64,000 bases of DNA, taken from Nocardia nova (GTDB lineage: Bacteria; Actinomycetota; Actinomycetes; Mycobacteriales; Mycobacteriaceae). Made by a program: the position numbers and the translations under genes. Where the stretch lies: the NCBI RefSeq assembly GCF_002933465.1, contig NZ_PSZE01000003.1:310001-374000 (forward strand), given 5' to 3'. The notes beneath the pieces are model-generated. The model did no database searches, had not been told where the DNA came from, and saw nothing but the letters and a program-made list of their open reading frames with translations. Shown here in pieces: positions 46,462-54,460 of this stretch (within the stretch, counting starts at the first letter, position 1; each line of letters starts with the position of its first letter).

Positions 46462-46498
46462 ACCTCGGCGAGCGTCCGGCCGCACGAGGCGGCAGGTA

Positions 46499-46699
46499 TC
46501 AGGCGAACTCGCCGCCGGTGATACCGGCGGTGAAGGCATCCCACTCGGCTGCCGAGAACATCAGGGCGGGGCCGGTGGGATTCTTCGAGTCACGGACTCC
46601 CACAACGTTGTTCGGCAGGAAGGCGACCTCGACGCAGTTCCGGGAGCCGTCACTGCGCCCACTCTTGAACCATCGCGCATTCGATAGATCGGCTGTCAT
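46499..46699 (-). CDS. DUF397 domain protein
   Basis: 66 aa: LSNARWFKSGRS, NCVEVAFLPNNVVGVRDSKN, FSAAEWDAFTAGITGGEF. Its start overlaps the stop of the upstream DUF5753 regulator by 4 nt (ATGA). It is closely similar to the protein at 5779. Confidence 0.9.
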   Translation of the reverse strand: MTADLSNARWFKSGRSDGSRNCVEVAFLPNNVVGVRDSKNPTGPALMFSAAEWDAFTAGITGGEFA

Positions 46700-47575
46700 A
46701 ACGCGTACTCCTTCGCGATCTGCCGAAGCAACGCCCGGCTGGCCACGGCATCCAGAACGCTTCGCCGTAGATCCTCGTATGCCTGATTGTAGCGTTGCAC
46801 TGCATCTGGTTTTTCGAGATACAACTCCCCCATGAACCCCTCGACGTACACCACCGGCGGCTCAACATAATCGCCTTGTCGAGACGATCCGAATTCCATG
46901 ATGACGAATGGACCAACCGCTTGGCCGAGCGGGAAACCTGCACTGGCAGGCAAGATGTGGACGCCGACGTTGGAGCGGGTGCCCATGTCGGCCAGGTGTT
47001 TGAGCTGAGCGGCCATCACCTTCGGTCCGCCAACAACACGCCGCAGCGCGGACTCGCCGAGAATCACGTCCAGCCCTGCCGGTTGATACTTGCGCGTAAT
47101 CCTGGTCTGCCTGCGCATACGCAAACGCACCCTCCGGTCGTGCTCCTCCGAACGCTCATCCGGGTGGGCTGCGTAGCAGATGGCGCTGGCATACCCCGGC
47201 GTCTGCAACAGACCCGGTACAAGTTCGGGCTCATAGGTCTTGAGCCGCTGCGCCGAAGCTTCGAGTCCTACATAGAATTCGAAACCTTGCGGGATTACAT
47301 CGCCGTACTCGCACCACCAATTCTGCTCATTGCCCTGCACTGCAAGGGCTTTCATGGCATCGGTATGGTCATCGTCGAATCCGTAGATCTTGCACAGCGC
47401 CTCGACGTCCACCTCGCGCAGATGAGCCACCATGCCCTGCTCGATCCGCTGGACGGTGCTCGCACTGCGCTGAATCATCTGCGCGGCCTCGTGCAGTGTC
47501 AGCCCGCACTCCTCACGCCACTTGCGCAGGTACCGCCCGAGTCGCCGCCGGCAATGTAGATCCGTTCTCCGGCAT
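46696..47575 (-). pseudogene. DUF5753 XRE-type regulator with 2-nt deletion near its start
   Basis: The natural start ATG 47575 (GGGAGG in front) reads MPENGSTLP and then runs out of frame, stopping after 20 codons. The helix-turn-helix continues in another frame as RRRLGRYLRKWREECGLTL, then EAAQMIQRSASTVQRIEQG and a full DUF5753 domain to 46696. The intact paralog at 5975 has GSTLPRRQLGRYL, so a loss of 2 nt in the CGG-rich stretch near 47548 explains the break. The frame has no ATG/GTG/TTG start before 47478, inside the DNA-binding domain. It is broken, or a sequence error. Confidence 0.7.
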
Positions 47576-47790
47576 GCCTGCCTCCCGTCAGGTCCGATGG
47601 TCCCGCCAGCACATCATTGGGCAAACCTGCACTGCCCCAACCATTTTCGGATCCCATAGGATCCCCGCATAACACCAGGAAGTGTTGCATCTTTCGGCAC
47701 GTCTGCATCGCAGATGGAGCGACAGAAGGAACCAACCGACCCGACCGAGCGTCCAGTAAGGTAGGTGAATCGCACGTAGGGAGGGCTGGC

Positions 47791-48162
47791 GTGGACGTAG
47801 GAATGTCGACGGCGAACGGGCTGTGGCAGCAGGCGGTCTCGGGGACGTTCCGGCTCGAAGCGGATGCCGCACAGCGCTGCGCCCGTGTGTACACACGATT
47901 CGTGGAGGAGACGTTGGAGCCGCAGATCGACAGGGTCAAGCGCTCGGTGCAGATCGAAGGATTCGGAGGCTTCGACTCGGCACGTCAGCTCCAAGGCGGT
48001 TTCGTCGCGAAGTCCGAAAACATGATCGAAGCTCTCAACGGGATGCGGGACGCTGCGGTGAAAATGGCAGCGGCCTATCTGCGGGCCGGGAATCTGATCG
48101 CGGACACCGATGCTGATAATAAGAGCGCAATCAAAGCGGCTGTCGAGCGAGGAAAGCGATGA
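47791..48162 (+). CDS. Small helical, WXG100-like protein of ESX cassette
   Basis: 123 aa, mostly two long helices: LWQQAVSGTFRLEADAAQRC, then MIEALNGMRDAAVKMAAAYL, around a central GFGGFDSARQLQGGF turn. Size, fold pattern and position at the head of a PPE-like/EspG cluster suggest a WXG100/PE-like ESX partner. The WxG tripeptide itself is not present; the turn is GFGGF. GTG 47791 has GGGAGG. Its stop overlaps the next start (ATGA). Confidence 0.55.
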   Translation: MDVGMSTANGLWQQAVSGTFRLEADAAQRCARVYTRFVEETLEPQIDRVKRSVQIEGFGGFDSARQLQGGFVAKSENMIEALNGMRDAAVKMAAAYLRAGNLIADTDADNKSAIKAAVERGKR

Positions 48163-48776
48163 TCAGAATGCGTACAGCGCTCATTGTGAGTGCGGCATGT
48201 TTATCATTTGTCGTCTTGACGAGCGGATGCTCACTCGGAACCGGCGGATCAATATCGGAGAAATCCATTTCTCCGCAGAGTGTCGCTCCATCACGCCCGA
48301 CCTTGACTGCCAGCAAACTTCAACCACCGCCGCAACATAATAAGTACACAACACAGGGACGTCCTGAAGTCGTCTTCGATCCCTGCACCTGGATCAGCGA
48401 TGACACAATCAGGGAATCAGGGTTCGATCCGGCCACGCGGAAGCGTGGCGACGACATGATCGCTGAGTACAGCTTCCTCACCTGCGACTTTTCGTCAGAT
48501 TCCGAGCGGTTGATGTTGAATTCAGGAAATGCGACTTGGGATGAGGATTTACAAAAGGTCGGCGCCTACAGCGATCCGATAATTGTTAATGGTCGAGAAG
48601 CGCTGCGGGTGCACGATCCAAAGCTTTCGGATGATTGTCAGGTCGACCTCAGGACCAGAGTAGGTTTCGTCCAGATCACCGTGTCGCCGGGTACGTGGAG
48701 TTCTGACCCTGTCGATTGCAATAGGGCGATGACCATCGCCTCCAATATCGAGAAAGAAATCGGCAAGGACAACTGA
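48159..48776 (+). CDS. DUF3558-like secreted lipoprotein
   Basis: 205 aa. A lipoprotein signal (LSFVVLTSGCSLG, lipobox Cys at about 25) is followed by an extracytoplasmic domain. That domain has FDPCTWISDDTIRESGFDPA and YSFLTCDFSS, the DUF3558 pattern of paired cysteines around an (D)PC start. Base composition is visibly lower in GC than the neighbours. It overlaps the upstream gene by 4 nt and sits 2 nt before the PPE-like gene. In Nocardia-type ESX cassettes such lipoproteins accompany the substrates; the role is unknown. Confidence 0.75.
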   Translation: MIRMRTALIVSAACLSFVVLTSGCSLGTGGSISEKSISPQSVAPSRPTLTASKLQPPPQHNKYTTQGRPEVVFDPCTWISDDTIRESGFDPATRKRGDDMIAEYSFLTCDFSSDSERLMLNSGNATWDEDLQKVGAYSDPIIVNGREALRVHDPKLSDDCQVDLRTRVGFVQITVSPGTWSSDPVDCNRAMTIASNIEKEIGKDN

Positions 48777-48778
48777 TC

Positions 48779-50170
48779 ATGGCCGATCCGAAATCCATCG
48801 ATATCAACTGGAACGCGCCGGCCCTGTCCGTATTGCGCCCCGATGACAAGCGTGGTGAGCAAGACACCCGAACTCCGGCGATTCAGGCGCGGGATCAGCA
48901 GCAGGGCGCGCAGTTCATGCAGTCCGGTATGCAGGGGCGGAGTACGGACCCGGACTACATCAATCGGTTGGAGCGGTTCGAGGGTGTGCCGCATGCGGAG
49001 ATCTACCAGCATGCGCAGGAGATGAATCCCGGTGCGATGCATACTCTGGCGGATTCCTGGATCAAGATGTCCACCGAAATCAGTGGTGGCCTGATGGGGA
49101 TGCACATGTCGATCCAGAAGGAACTCGCGCAGGGGATCGACGGGCAGATGGCCGACGCGGCGCTGGCCGCCGCGCAGAAGTTCTACACACAGGCGCACGA
49201 TGTGCAGGATGTCATCGCGAGCTGTGGTCATCGAGTGAAAGCTGCGGCGCACGCGGCGGAGGTCGTCAAGATGACGGTGCCGCCACCGGCAGGGCCGTTG
49301 CACAGCGGCGATGTGCCCGACGTCATCCAGGGAATGCAGGTGGCCATCGCCGCCCAGATATCGGGCATTGCCTCCGACAGCGACAGTATCGACGTCGCCT
49401 ACAAGAAGGGTGCCGAAGCGCTGCGCCAGGCGGCCGTGGATGCGATGAACAACCATTACAAGCCGTCGTATCCGCCTGCGGGGGCGGGAATTCCGACCTT
49501 CGTGCCGGTGAGTGCGCCCGGCGACGGCGGTAACGACAACACCAACAGCGGTGGTAACAACCCCGGCATCAACCGGCCGGGCACGATGGGGGACGGTACC
49601 AACACAACCGGCCCGGGCAAGGACGAAAATCCGAGCGGTACAACGGAATCGAGCGATTCCGGTAATCCGGCCGATTCACCGCGCACCGACCCCTCAGCGG
49701 CAGCCGCCGACGGCGGGGCGCAGAATCCGGCGGGCAGCCGGCTCCCGGACGCCACCAGCGCGGCCTCCGCGACCGGCACCCGTCCGGCAGGATTCGAAGC
49801 GGCCGGGTCGGGCTACAGCCCGGGAACCGGCTTCTCCTCCGGATTCGGTCGCCCCGGAAGTGCTTCGGGGGTCGGTGGGCGCGGCGGATCCATCGCGGGA
49901 ATGCTGGGCAGCACCACCTCGCCTACTTCTCCCATCGGTGCTGCGGCCGCCGCATCGGGCAGGCCGGGAATGAGCGGCATGCCGGGCATGGGCGGTGCCG
50001 GGGCGAAAAGGTCCGACGATGCCGAGCGGGAGCACAAAACTCCCGATTACCTGATCATGGATCGCGAAGAAGAATTGATCGGGCCCATCGACCCCGCCGC
50101 TCCGGGCGCGATCGGTGGGGACGTCCCCGCGGCGCAACCGGCACCGGGCACAGGCAGTGGCCCGCGGTGA
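48779..50170 (+). CDS. PPE-like ESX substrate
   Basis: 463 aa. The N-terminal 220 residues are all-alpha with long helices (AEIYQHAQEMNPGAMHTLAD; GGLMGMHMSIQKELAQGIDG) in the arrangement of PPE/WXG100 fusion domains, including a QMADAALAAAQKFY turn-helix. The rest is a Gly/Asn/Pro/Ser-rich disordered region ending in DREEELIGPIDP. No PPE tripeptide is at the start. Its stop overlaps the EspG start (GTGA), supporting a substrate-chaperone pair exported by an ESX system elsewhere in the genome. Confidence 0.7.
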   Translation: MADPKSIDINWNAPALSVLRPDDKRGEQDTRTPAIQARDQQQGAQFMQSGMQGRSTDPDYINRLERFEGVPHAEIYQHAQEMNPGAMHTLADSWIKMSTEISGGLMGMHMSIQKELAQGIDGQMADAALAAAQKFYTQAHDVQDVIASCGHRVKAAAHAAEVVKMTVPPPAGPLHSGDVPDVIQGMQVAIAAQISGIASDSDSIDVAYKKGAEALRQAAVDAMNNHYKPSYPPAGAGIPTFVPVSAPGDGGNDNTNSGGNNPGINRPGTMGDGTNTTGPGKDENPSGTTESSDSGNPADSPRTDPSAAAADGGAQNPAGSRLPDATSAASATGTRPAGFEAAGSGYSPGTGFSSGFGRPGSASGVGGRGGSIAGMLGSTTSPTSPIGAAAAASGRPGMSGMPGMGGAGAKRSDDAEREHKTPDYLIMDREEELIGPIDPAAPGAIGGDVPAAQPAPGTGSGPR

Positions 50171-50889
50171 CATGGGAATTCACCCCCGATGAGTTCATGC
50201 ATGTCTGGACGGAGACCGGACAGGACCGGTATCCATTTCCGCTGCAATTGATGTCGTCGGTGCGGTGGGAAGACGAATTCGAGCGGCTGCATTCCGACCT
50301 GCGCGACCGTCTGCCGCTGGGTGGTGACCCGGATCTGTCGGCCGCGCTACGGGTGGCCGCCACACCGGAGTCGACCCTGGCGCTGACCGGAACCCGCAAG
50401 CGCCCGCTCCGAGCATTCGGCGCTATAGCGTCCGGCGTCGGAATCACCGTGGTCCAACGCCCTGGGCCGACAGCCGAGTTCGGCGGCAACGTGGTGGTCG
50501 AGGTCGGAACCCCGGCGATCGTGGTGAAGGTGTTCGCGGCCGTGCTCGGCAACGTCCCCGGCGGGCAGCGACCGGCGCTGGTCGAAAGCATCGACCGCCT
50601 GCGCCTGAGCCTCGAATCCTGGACCGGATCGCAGGAGACCACCACGGACCGCATGCGTGCGCTACTACGCGCACCACGCACAGGCTCCGGACATGTGGAG
50701 CTATGCCGCGCTCTCCGCAGCCCCCGCCCCCAACCCGCGCAACATCTGAGCTGGTTCGACGTCGAAAACGACGGCCGCTACCTCCACCGCCAACGCTTCA
50801 ACGATTTCCACATCGAACCCTGCCCAGCGGACCGATTACGTCGCGAACTCACCGCCATGATCCAAGCGACCCAAGACTTTCCGGACTGA
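50167..50889 (+). CDS. ESX secretion chaperone, EspG family
   Basis: 240 aa. The start TWEFTPDEFMHVW is the EspG opening. The beta-rich middle (TLALTGTRKRPLRAFGAIAS; GITVVQRPGP) and the C-terminal FHIEPCPADRLRRELTAMI fit the family. EspG binds PPE-type substrates in the cytosol and guides them to the secretion machine. It overlaps the PPE-like gene by 4 nt. No EccB/C/D/E or MycP genes are in the window, so this is an orphan effector set. Confidence 0.85.
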   Translation: MTWEFTPDEFMHVWTETGQDRYPFPLQLMSSVRWEDEFERLHSDLRDRLPLGGDPDLSAALRVAATPESTLALTGTRKRPLRAFGAIASGVGITVVQRPGPTAEFGGNVVVEVGTPAIVVKVFAAVLGNVPGGQRPALVESIDRLRLSLESWTGSQETTTDRMRALLRAPRTGSGHVELCRALRSPRPQPAQHLSWFDVENDGRYLHRQRFNDFHIEPCPADRLRRELTAMIQATQDFPD

Positions 50890-51213
50890 TCATGCCGCGC
50901 CCGGCCAACCGGGGATCGGTCTGGTTTGTTCCTGCGTACTCACGAAAGTGCTACGAAGATCCTGGCATGCGTCGCGATCACGTTCCGGCTCGTCGGCAAT
51001 GCCCCAATACTCGGTGTACCAGTCGCCGAACACGTCACCGACAGGACGTCGACCGGCACCGAACTGACTTTCCGGTGGCCTCTTGCCCGTGCGCACATAG
51101 CGCAGTTCCATCGGCAGGACGCCGTCGCAAATGACAGCACTCGTCGAACCGTCTTGCCCGGCAGTCGATCTCACGATCTTCAACGGATATATCTTGATCC
51201 GATAATCCTGCAT
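50890..51213 (-). CDS. Hypothetical protein
   Basis: 107 aa, converging directly with espG: the two stop codons abut in TGATCA. ATG 51213 has GAGAAG 8 nt upstream. Beta-like IYPLKIVRSTAG opens the protein, with YVRTGKRPPESQFG and WYTEYWGIADEPERDRD later. Not recognised. Base use is atypical for the genome, in keeping with the ESX-associated island. Confidence 0.45.
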   Translation of the reverse strand: MQDYRIKIYPLKIVRSTAGQDGSTSAVICDGVLPMELRYVRTGKRPPESQFGAGRRPVGDVFGDWYTEYWGIADEPERDRDACQDLRSTFVSTQEQTRPIPGWPGAA

Positions 51214-51311
51214 ATAATCATCTTCTCGCGATAGATCGTATGAACCTCGATCCGCTCGTGTGAATCCCGGATATACAGCGCCGGCTCGGTGTGTATGAGT
51301 AAAGGAGCGCG

Positions 51312-51587
51312 TTGAGACGTCAGTACTGCCTGGCTTCCGGATACTCACAGAACCACCCGGAAATCATTTCACGATTCGACACCAGCCCTCCGGGGCAACT
51401 AGGGCCATATCCCAATCAGCTACTCAGCTGGGATGCTGCTGCTGACGATCCTGGCCGCTTCTTCAACACCTATGCAAGTATCAACGATCCTCAACTCGAC
51501 AACTTCGACAGCTATTACGAACATGGGCTAGGCGATCCGTACATCCATGATCACAAGACGTCTCCCCGCCCTGGAGTTCCGCGGTGA
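51312..51587 (+). CDS. Hypothetical protein
   Basis: 91 aa, TTG start with AAAGGAG 5 nt upstream. It is rich in Asp, Asn, Pro and Tyr (SWDAAADDPGRFFNTYASIN), with no membrane segment. Its stop overlaps the following lipoprotein start (GTGA). Not recognised; it may be part of the damaged ESX-associated cluster. Confidence 0.45.
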   Translation: MRRQYCLASGYSQNHPEIISRFDTSPPGQLGPYPNQLLSWDAAADDPGRFFNTYASINDPQLDNFDSYYEHGLGDPYIHDHKTSPRPGVPR

Positions 51588-51940
51588 ACACGCTGATCAA
51601 GTTTCTTGCGTCTAGCCTGGTCCTGAGCTCGACGGTGACGGTCCTATCTGGATGTGGTGGTCGGGGGCACGGTTCCGAGGGCGACACCTCGACTACTCCT
51701 GTCGACATTCCGAAGGTCAACATCGCGTTTCAGTGGGTAGATCCCATCGACAACCTGCGCAGCTCCGATGCGACATTCAATCGGGCATACGTCGAATCGG
51801 CTCTCGGTGATCTTGTCGGCGTCGGTGGCGATATCGGAGAAGGCCTGCAGATTCCATCCCAGGACTTGGGTTTTGGTGACAGCCACCGCTATCCCTCAAT
51901 ATCCGTGCCGCATTGCCCAGCGATGTCGGATCGATCTTGA
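51584..51940 (+). pseudogene. Truncated lipoprotein gene
   Basis: GTG start, lipoprotein signal MNTLIKFLASSLVLSSTVTV then LSGC. The mature part runs to DNLRSSDATFNRAYVES, which looks like the opening of a secreted domain. From about 51797 onward the plus-strand frame only reads the reverse of another gene, so the native C-terminus is lost. It could still yield a 118-aa lipoprotein ending in unrelated sequence. Confidence 0.55.
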
Positions 51941-51947
51941 AAGTCAT
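51797..51947 (-). pseudogene. Truncated N-termini of two ESX/WXG100-like genes
   Basis: On the minus strand ATG 51947 begins MTFKIDPTSLGNAARILRDS, and GTG 51886 (GAGGGA upstream) begins VAVTKTQVLGWNLQAFSDIA followed by TDADKITES. Both look like starts of ESX-associated proteins: a short WXG100-like protein and a longer one opening with a TxxQVxxWN motif. The first breaks off within about 22 codons and the second at about 30, where it meets the truncated plus-strand lipoprotein. These are remnants left by a deletion or inversion. Confidence 0.5.
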
Positions 51948-52117
51948 ATACCCCCGCGCCCCCTTCTCGAACATCGGCGCCGACCGTGCGCCGAATGGAT
52001 TATCACCGGCCGGAGCATCTCGCGCCATATCGGTCCCGCACTGCTGCACAGCTCGGCGAAACCGACGCGCCGACCCGCCGAACGATGAGTGGACAGCGAC
52101 AGCCGCGGCACCACCCC

Positions 52118-52903
52118 TCAGTACCCGTCGAAGCGGATAGCCTCCGGTGGTGTGCCGGTGTTGACCAGGCGTTCCAGCGTGGCTTGGGTCATTCCGGGCG
52201 AGCCGCACACCAGGACCTGGTGGTGCAGCAGCGGGCCCATATCGCCCACCACATCGGCCAGCGTGCCCTCCATCATCTCGTCGAGATCGAATCCGACATC
52301 GACGCGGCAACTCTCGTACCACTGGTCGACCCAATTTGGGTCCTCGGCCTTCTCGACTACGGGAATCACTGTGAGCCAAGGCATTTCGCCAGCGAGCAGG
52401 TAGAGCATATCGGAGGCGTAGAGGTCGCGCGGGCTGCGTCCGCCGATGAACAGATGGGTGCGCGGCGGTTCCGGACGGCGGGACAGATCCAGCAGGAGCG
52501 AGCGCATCGGCGCCAAACCCGTTCCGCCGGCGATCATCACGAGATCGGTGGTGTCGGGCTCGACACTCAGCCACCCGGCGGGAGCGCTGATCCGCCACTC
52601 GTCGCCGGGAGCCGTTTCGGTGACGATCGATCCGCTGCACCATCCGCCCGGGACGGTGCGGACGTGGAATTCGAGCTTGCCGTCCAGCGAGGGCGGAAGC
52701 GCGGGCGACAACCGCCGTCGCATACCCGGATGCTGCGGAATCTGGACCTCGACCGATTGGCCCGGTTCGAACGGGACGAATTCGCCGATCAACCGGACCA
52801 CCGCGAGATCGTGGCGCAGCCGATGATGTCCGACGACGGTCGACGACCATTCCGTCGGCGCATCCAGCCGAATCTCCCCGGTCTCGTCCGGACCCAACGT
52901 CAC
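52118..52903 (-). CDS. Globin-less flavohemoglobin-type reductase
   Basis: 261 aa. It matches the FAD/NAD half of the two flavohemoglobins here: RRRLSPALPPS for RxWRYLSPAIPxN, LEFHVRTVPGGW, IAGGTGLAPMRSLL and a CGSPGMTQATLERL end. The globin domain is absent. GTG 52903 has AGGAGGA 4 nt upstream and lies 126 bp after the stop of flavohemoglobin 2 on the same strand, so the genes may be cotranscribed. It might pass electrons from NAD(P)H to a separate acceptor. Confidence 0.82.
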   Translation of the reverse strand: MTLGPDETGEIRLDAPTEWSSTVVGHHRLRHDLAVVRLIGEFVPFEPGQSVEVQIPQHPGMRRRLSPALPPSLDGKLEFHVRTVPGGWCSGSIVTETAPGDEWRISAPAGWLSVEPDTTDLVMIAGGTGLAPMRSLLLDLSRRPEPPRTHLFIGGRSPRDLYASDMLYLLAGEMPWLTVIPVVEKAEDPNWVDQWYESCRVDVGFDLDEMMEGTLADVVGDMGPLLHHQVLVCGSPGMTQATLERLVNTGTPPEAIRFDGY

Positions 52904-53028
52904 CGTTCCTCCTGTGATCCGAGGGACGGCTGCCGCCCCCGAAAAGTCTTGTGCCGGGCGCAGTCCCGTGCGCTCACGCCCGCCCACCAAGGTACGCCGT
53001 GGACGCCCGGTTGCCTACCGATTGCCGC

Positions 53029-54186
53029 TCACACCGGGTCGGCGCTGATGATGTGTTCGGGCGTGCCCACCGCCAGCAGCGCGCGCTTGGTATCGGCGAT
53101 CATCCGCGCCGATCCGGCGATCTGGATCTGCCGATCCGACCACGAGCCGAAGCTGGCCACGACCGCGCCCAGATTGCCGATCAGCCGCCGATGCATGCCG
53201 TACGGCGGGTCCGCGGGCGGATGCGGATGCCACCACGGATTCGAGTCGCTCTCACAGACCGGCACGACCGTCAGCCACGGATTGCTCAGCGACAGCTGCC
53301 ACATGTTCTCCACGTCGTACAGATCGCACGGATAGCGGCCGCCGATAAAGAAGTGCACGCGCGGGTTCACGCCGCGCCGGCCCATCTCGATCAGCTGGGC
53401 CCGCAGCGGGGCGATTCCGGTACCGGAGCCGATCATCAGCACGTCGCGCTGGGATTCGGTGTCGATGTGCAGGCCGCCCAGCGGCCCGGCGATCAACCAG
53501 GTGTCGCCGACCTCGGTTTCGCCGACGATCGCGGGGCTGACCCAGCCGGTGCGGATCTTGCGGACGTGGAACTCGATCTCGCCGTACGGGTTCGTGGGAA
53601 TGGCCGGGGACAGATACCGCCACATCTTCGGCCGCTGCGGGATCGAGACCGGTACGTATTGCCCCGCCTGATAGGGGATCGGCTCGTCGGACTGCAGGCG
53701 CACGATCGCCAGGTCGTCGAGTACGCGCCGATGTCCGACCACCGTCGCCTCCCAGTACGGTCGCGACGTGTCGGAATTGGCGCCGATGGCCATCGAGGCC
53801 GAGATCAGGATGGCGATATCGCGCCAGCCGTCCTCCAGATCGGGTGTCCAGAGCGGACCGTTGTAGGTCACGAAGGCAGCGAGCAACGCGCGTCCGGCGG
53901 CATCGTAATGTGCCGCCTCGACACCGTATTTGCGGTGGTCGAGAGCCAACTGTTCGAGGAACCGCTGCGCGCGGTCCCAGTTCTCCAGATGATCCAGCAC
54001 GAACTGGATGGCGGTGACAACCCGCTTGGGCTGCATATCCATCGTGTGCGGGAACAATTCGCGCAGGCGGGGAGCCTCCGCGAACAGGTGCCTGTAAAAC
54101 GCGCCGACCAATCGTTCGGGCCCTTGCGGCGCCTCGACGATCGACCGGAAGTTGGCGCGGACCAGCGCTGCCGAACGCGCATCCAC
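53029..54186 (-). CDS. Type II flavohemoglobin 2
   Basis: 385 aa. The globin domain has the proximal-His helix LALDHRKYGVEAAHY and LRELFPHTM. The FAD domain has KMWRYLSPAIPTN and the NAD domain GSGTGIAPLRAQL. It is collinear with the protein at 45292 throughout. GTG 54186 gives the shared VDARSAALVRANF start. It is divergent from clpB, as Rv0385 is in M. tuberculosis, and shares with it a region holding a HAIR-like element. Confidence 0.88.
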   Translation of the reverse strand: MDARSAALVRANFRSIVEAPQGPERLVGAFYRHLFAEAPRLRELFPHTMDMQPKRVVTAIQFVLDHLENWDRAQRFLEQLALDHRKYGVEAAHYDAAGRALLAAFVTYNGPLWTPDLEDGWRDIAILISASMAIGANSDTSRPYWEATVVGHRRVLDDLAIVRLQSDEPIPYQAGQYVPVSIPQRPKMWRYLSPAIPTNPYGEIEFHVRKIRTGWVSPAIVGETEVGDTWLIAGPLGGLHIDTESQRDVLMIGSGTGIAPLRAQLIEMGRRGVNPRVHFFIGGRYPCDLYDVENMWQLSLSNPWLTVVPVCESDSNPWWHPHPPADPPYGMHRRLIGNLGAVVASFGSWSDRQIQIAGSARMIADTKRALLAVGTPEHIISADPV

Positions 54187-54356
54187 GACGTCGAGTTTCC
54201 TTTCCTCCGGTGTGATCCGACAACAGCTGCCGTGTCGTCGGCCTCCGCGCACCAGTATCCCCGAAAAATCCGTGGTCGTGCGGTGACGAGCGGATCACTT
54301 TACCCAGATCCAACAAGGGTGAAACGATTGGCGGGAGATTCCTGAAATATGTCAAA

Positions 54357-54377
54357 CTTGAGCGGAACAGACTCAAC
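54357..54377. promoter_or_regulatory. HAIR-like operator between clpB and flavohemoglobin 2
   Basis: CTTGAGC-N7-ACTCAAC matches the HspR consensus CTTGAGT-N7-ACTCAAG at 12 of 14 positions. It lies 83 bp before clpB and 170 bp from the divergent flavohemoglobin start. ClpB is a known HspR target; control of the flavohemoglobin would be new. Confidence 0.82.
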
Positions 54378-54460
54378 TCCTACCGCGTTGAACTGTCCAG
54401 AAGCGTCGGCCCGCCCGGACCCGACCGACAACAACGCGAGACGACCGTAGGAAGGTGATC

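Noticed and set aside
51948..52850. Minus-strand frame running from the reductase gene into the ESX remnant
   Set aside because: Within the reductase it is the wrong frame; only the part after ATG 51947 resembles a real protein start.
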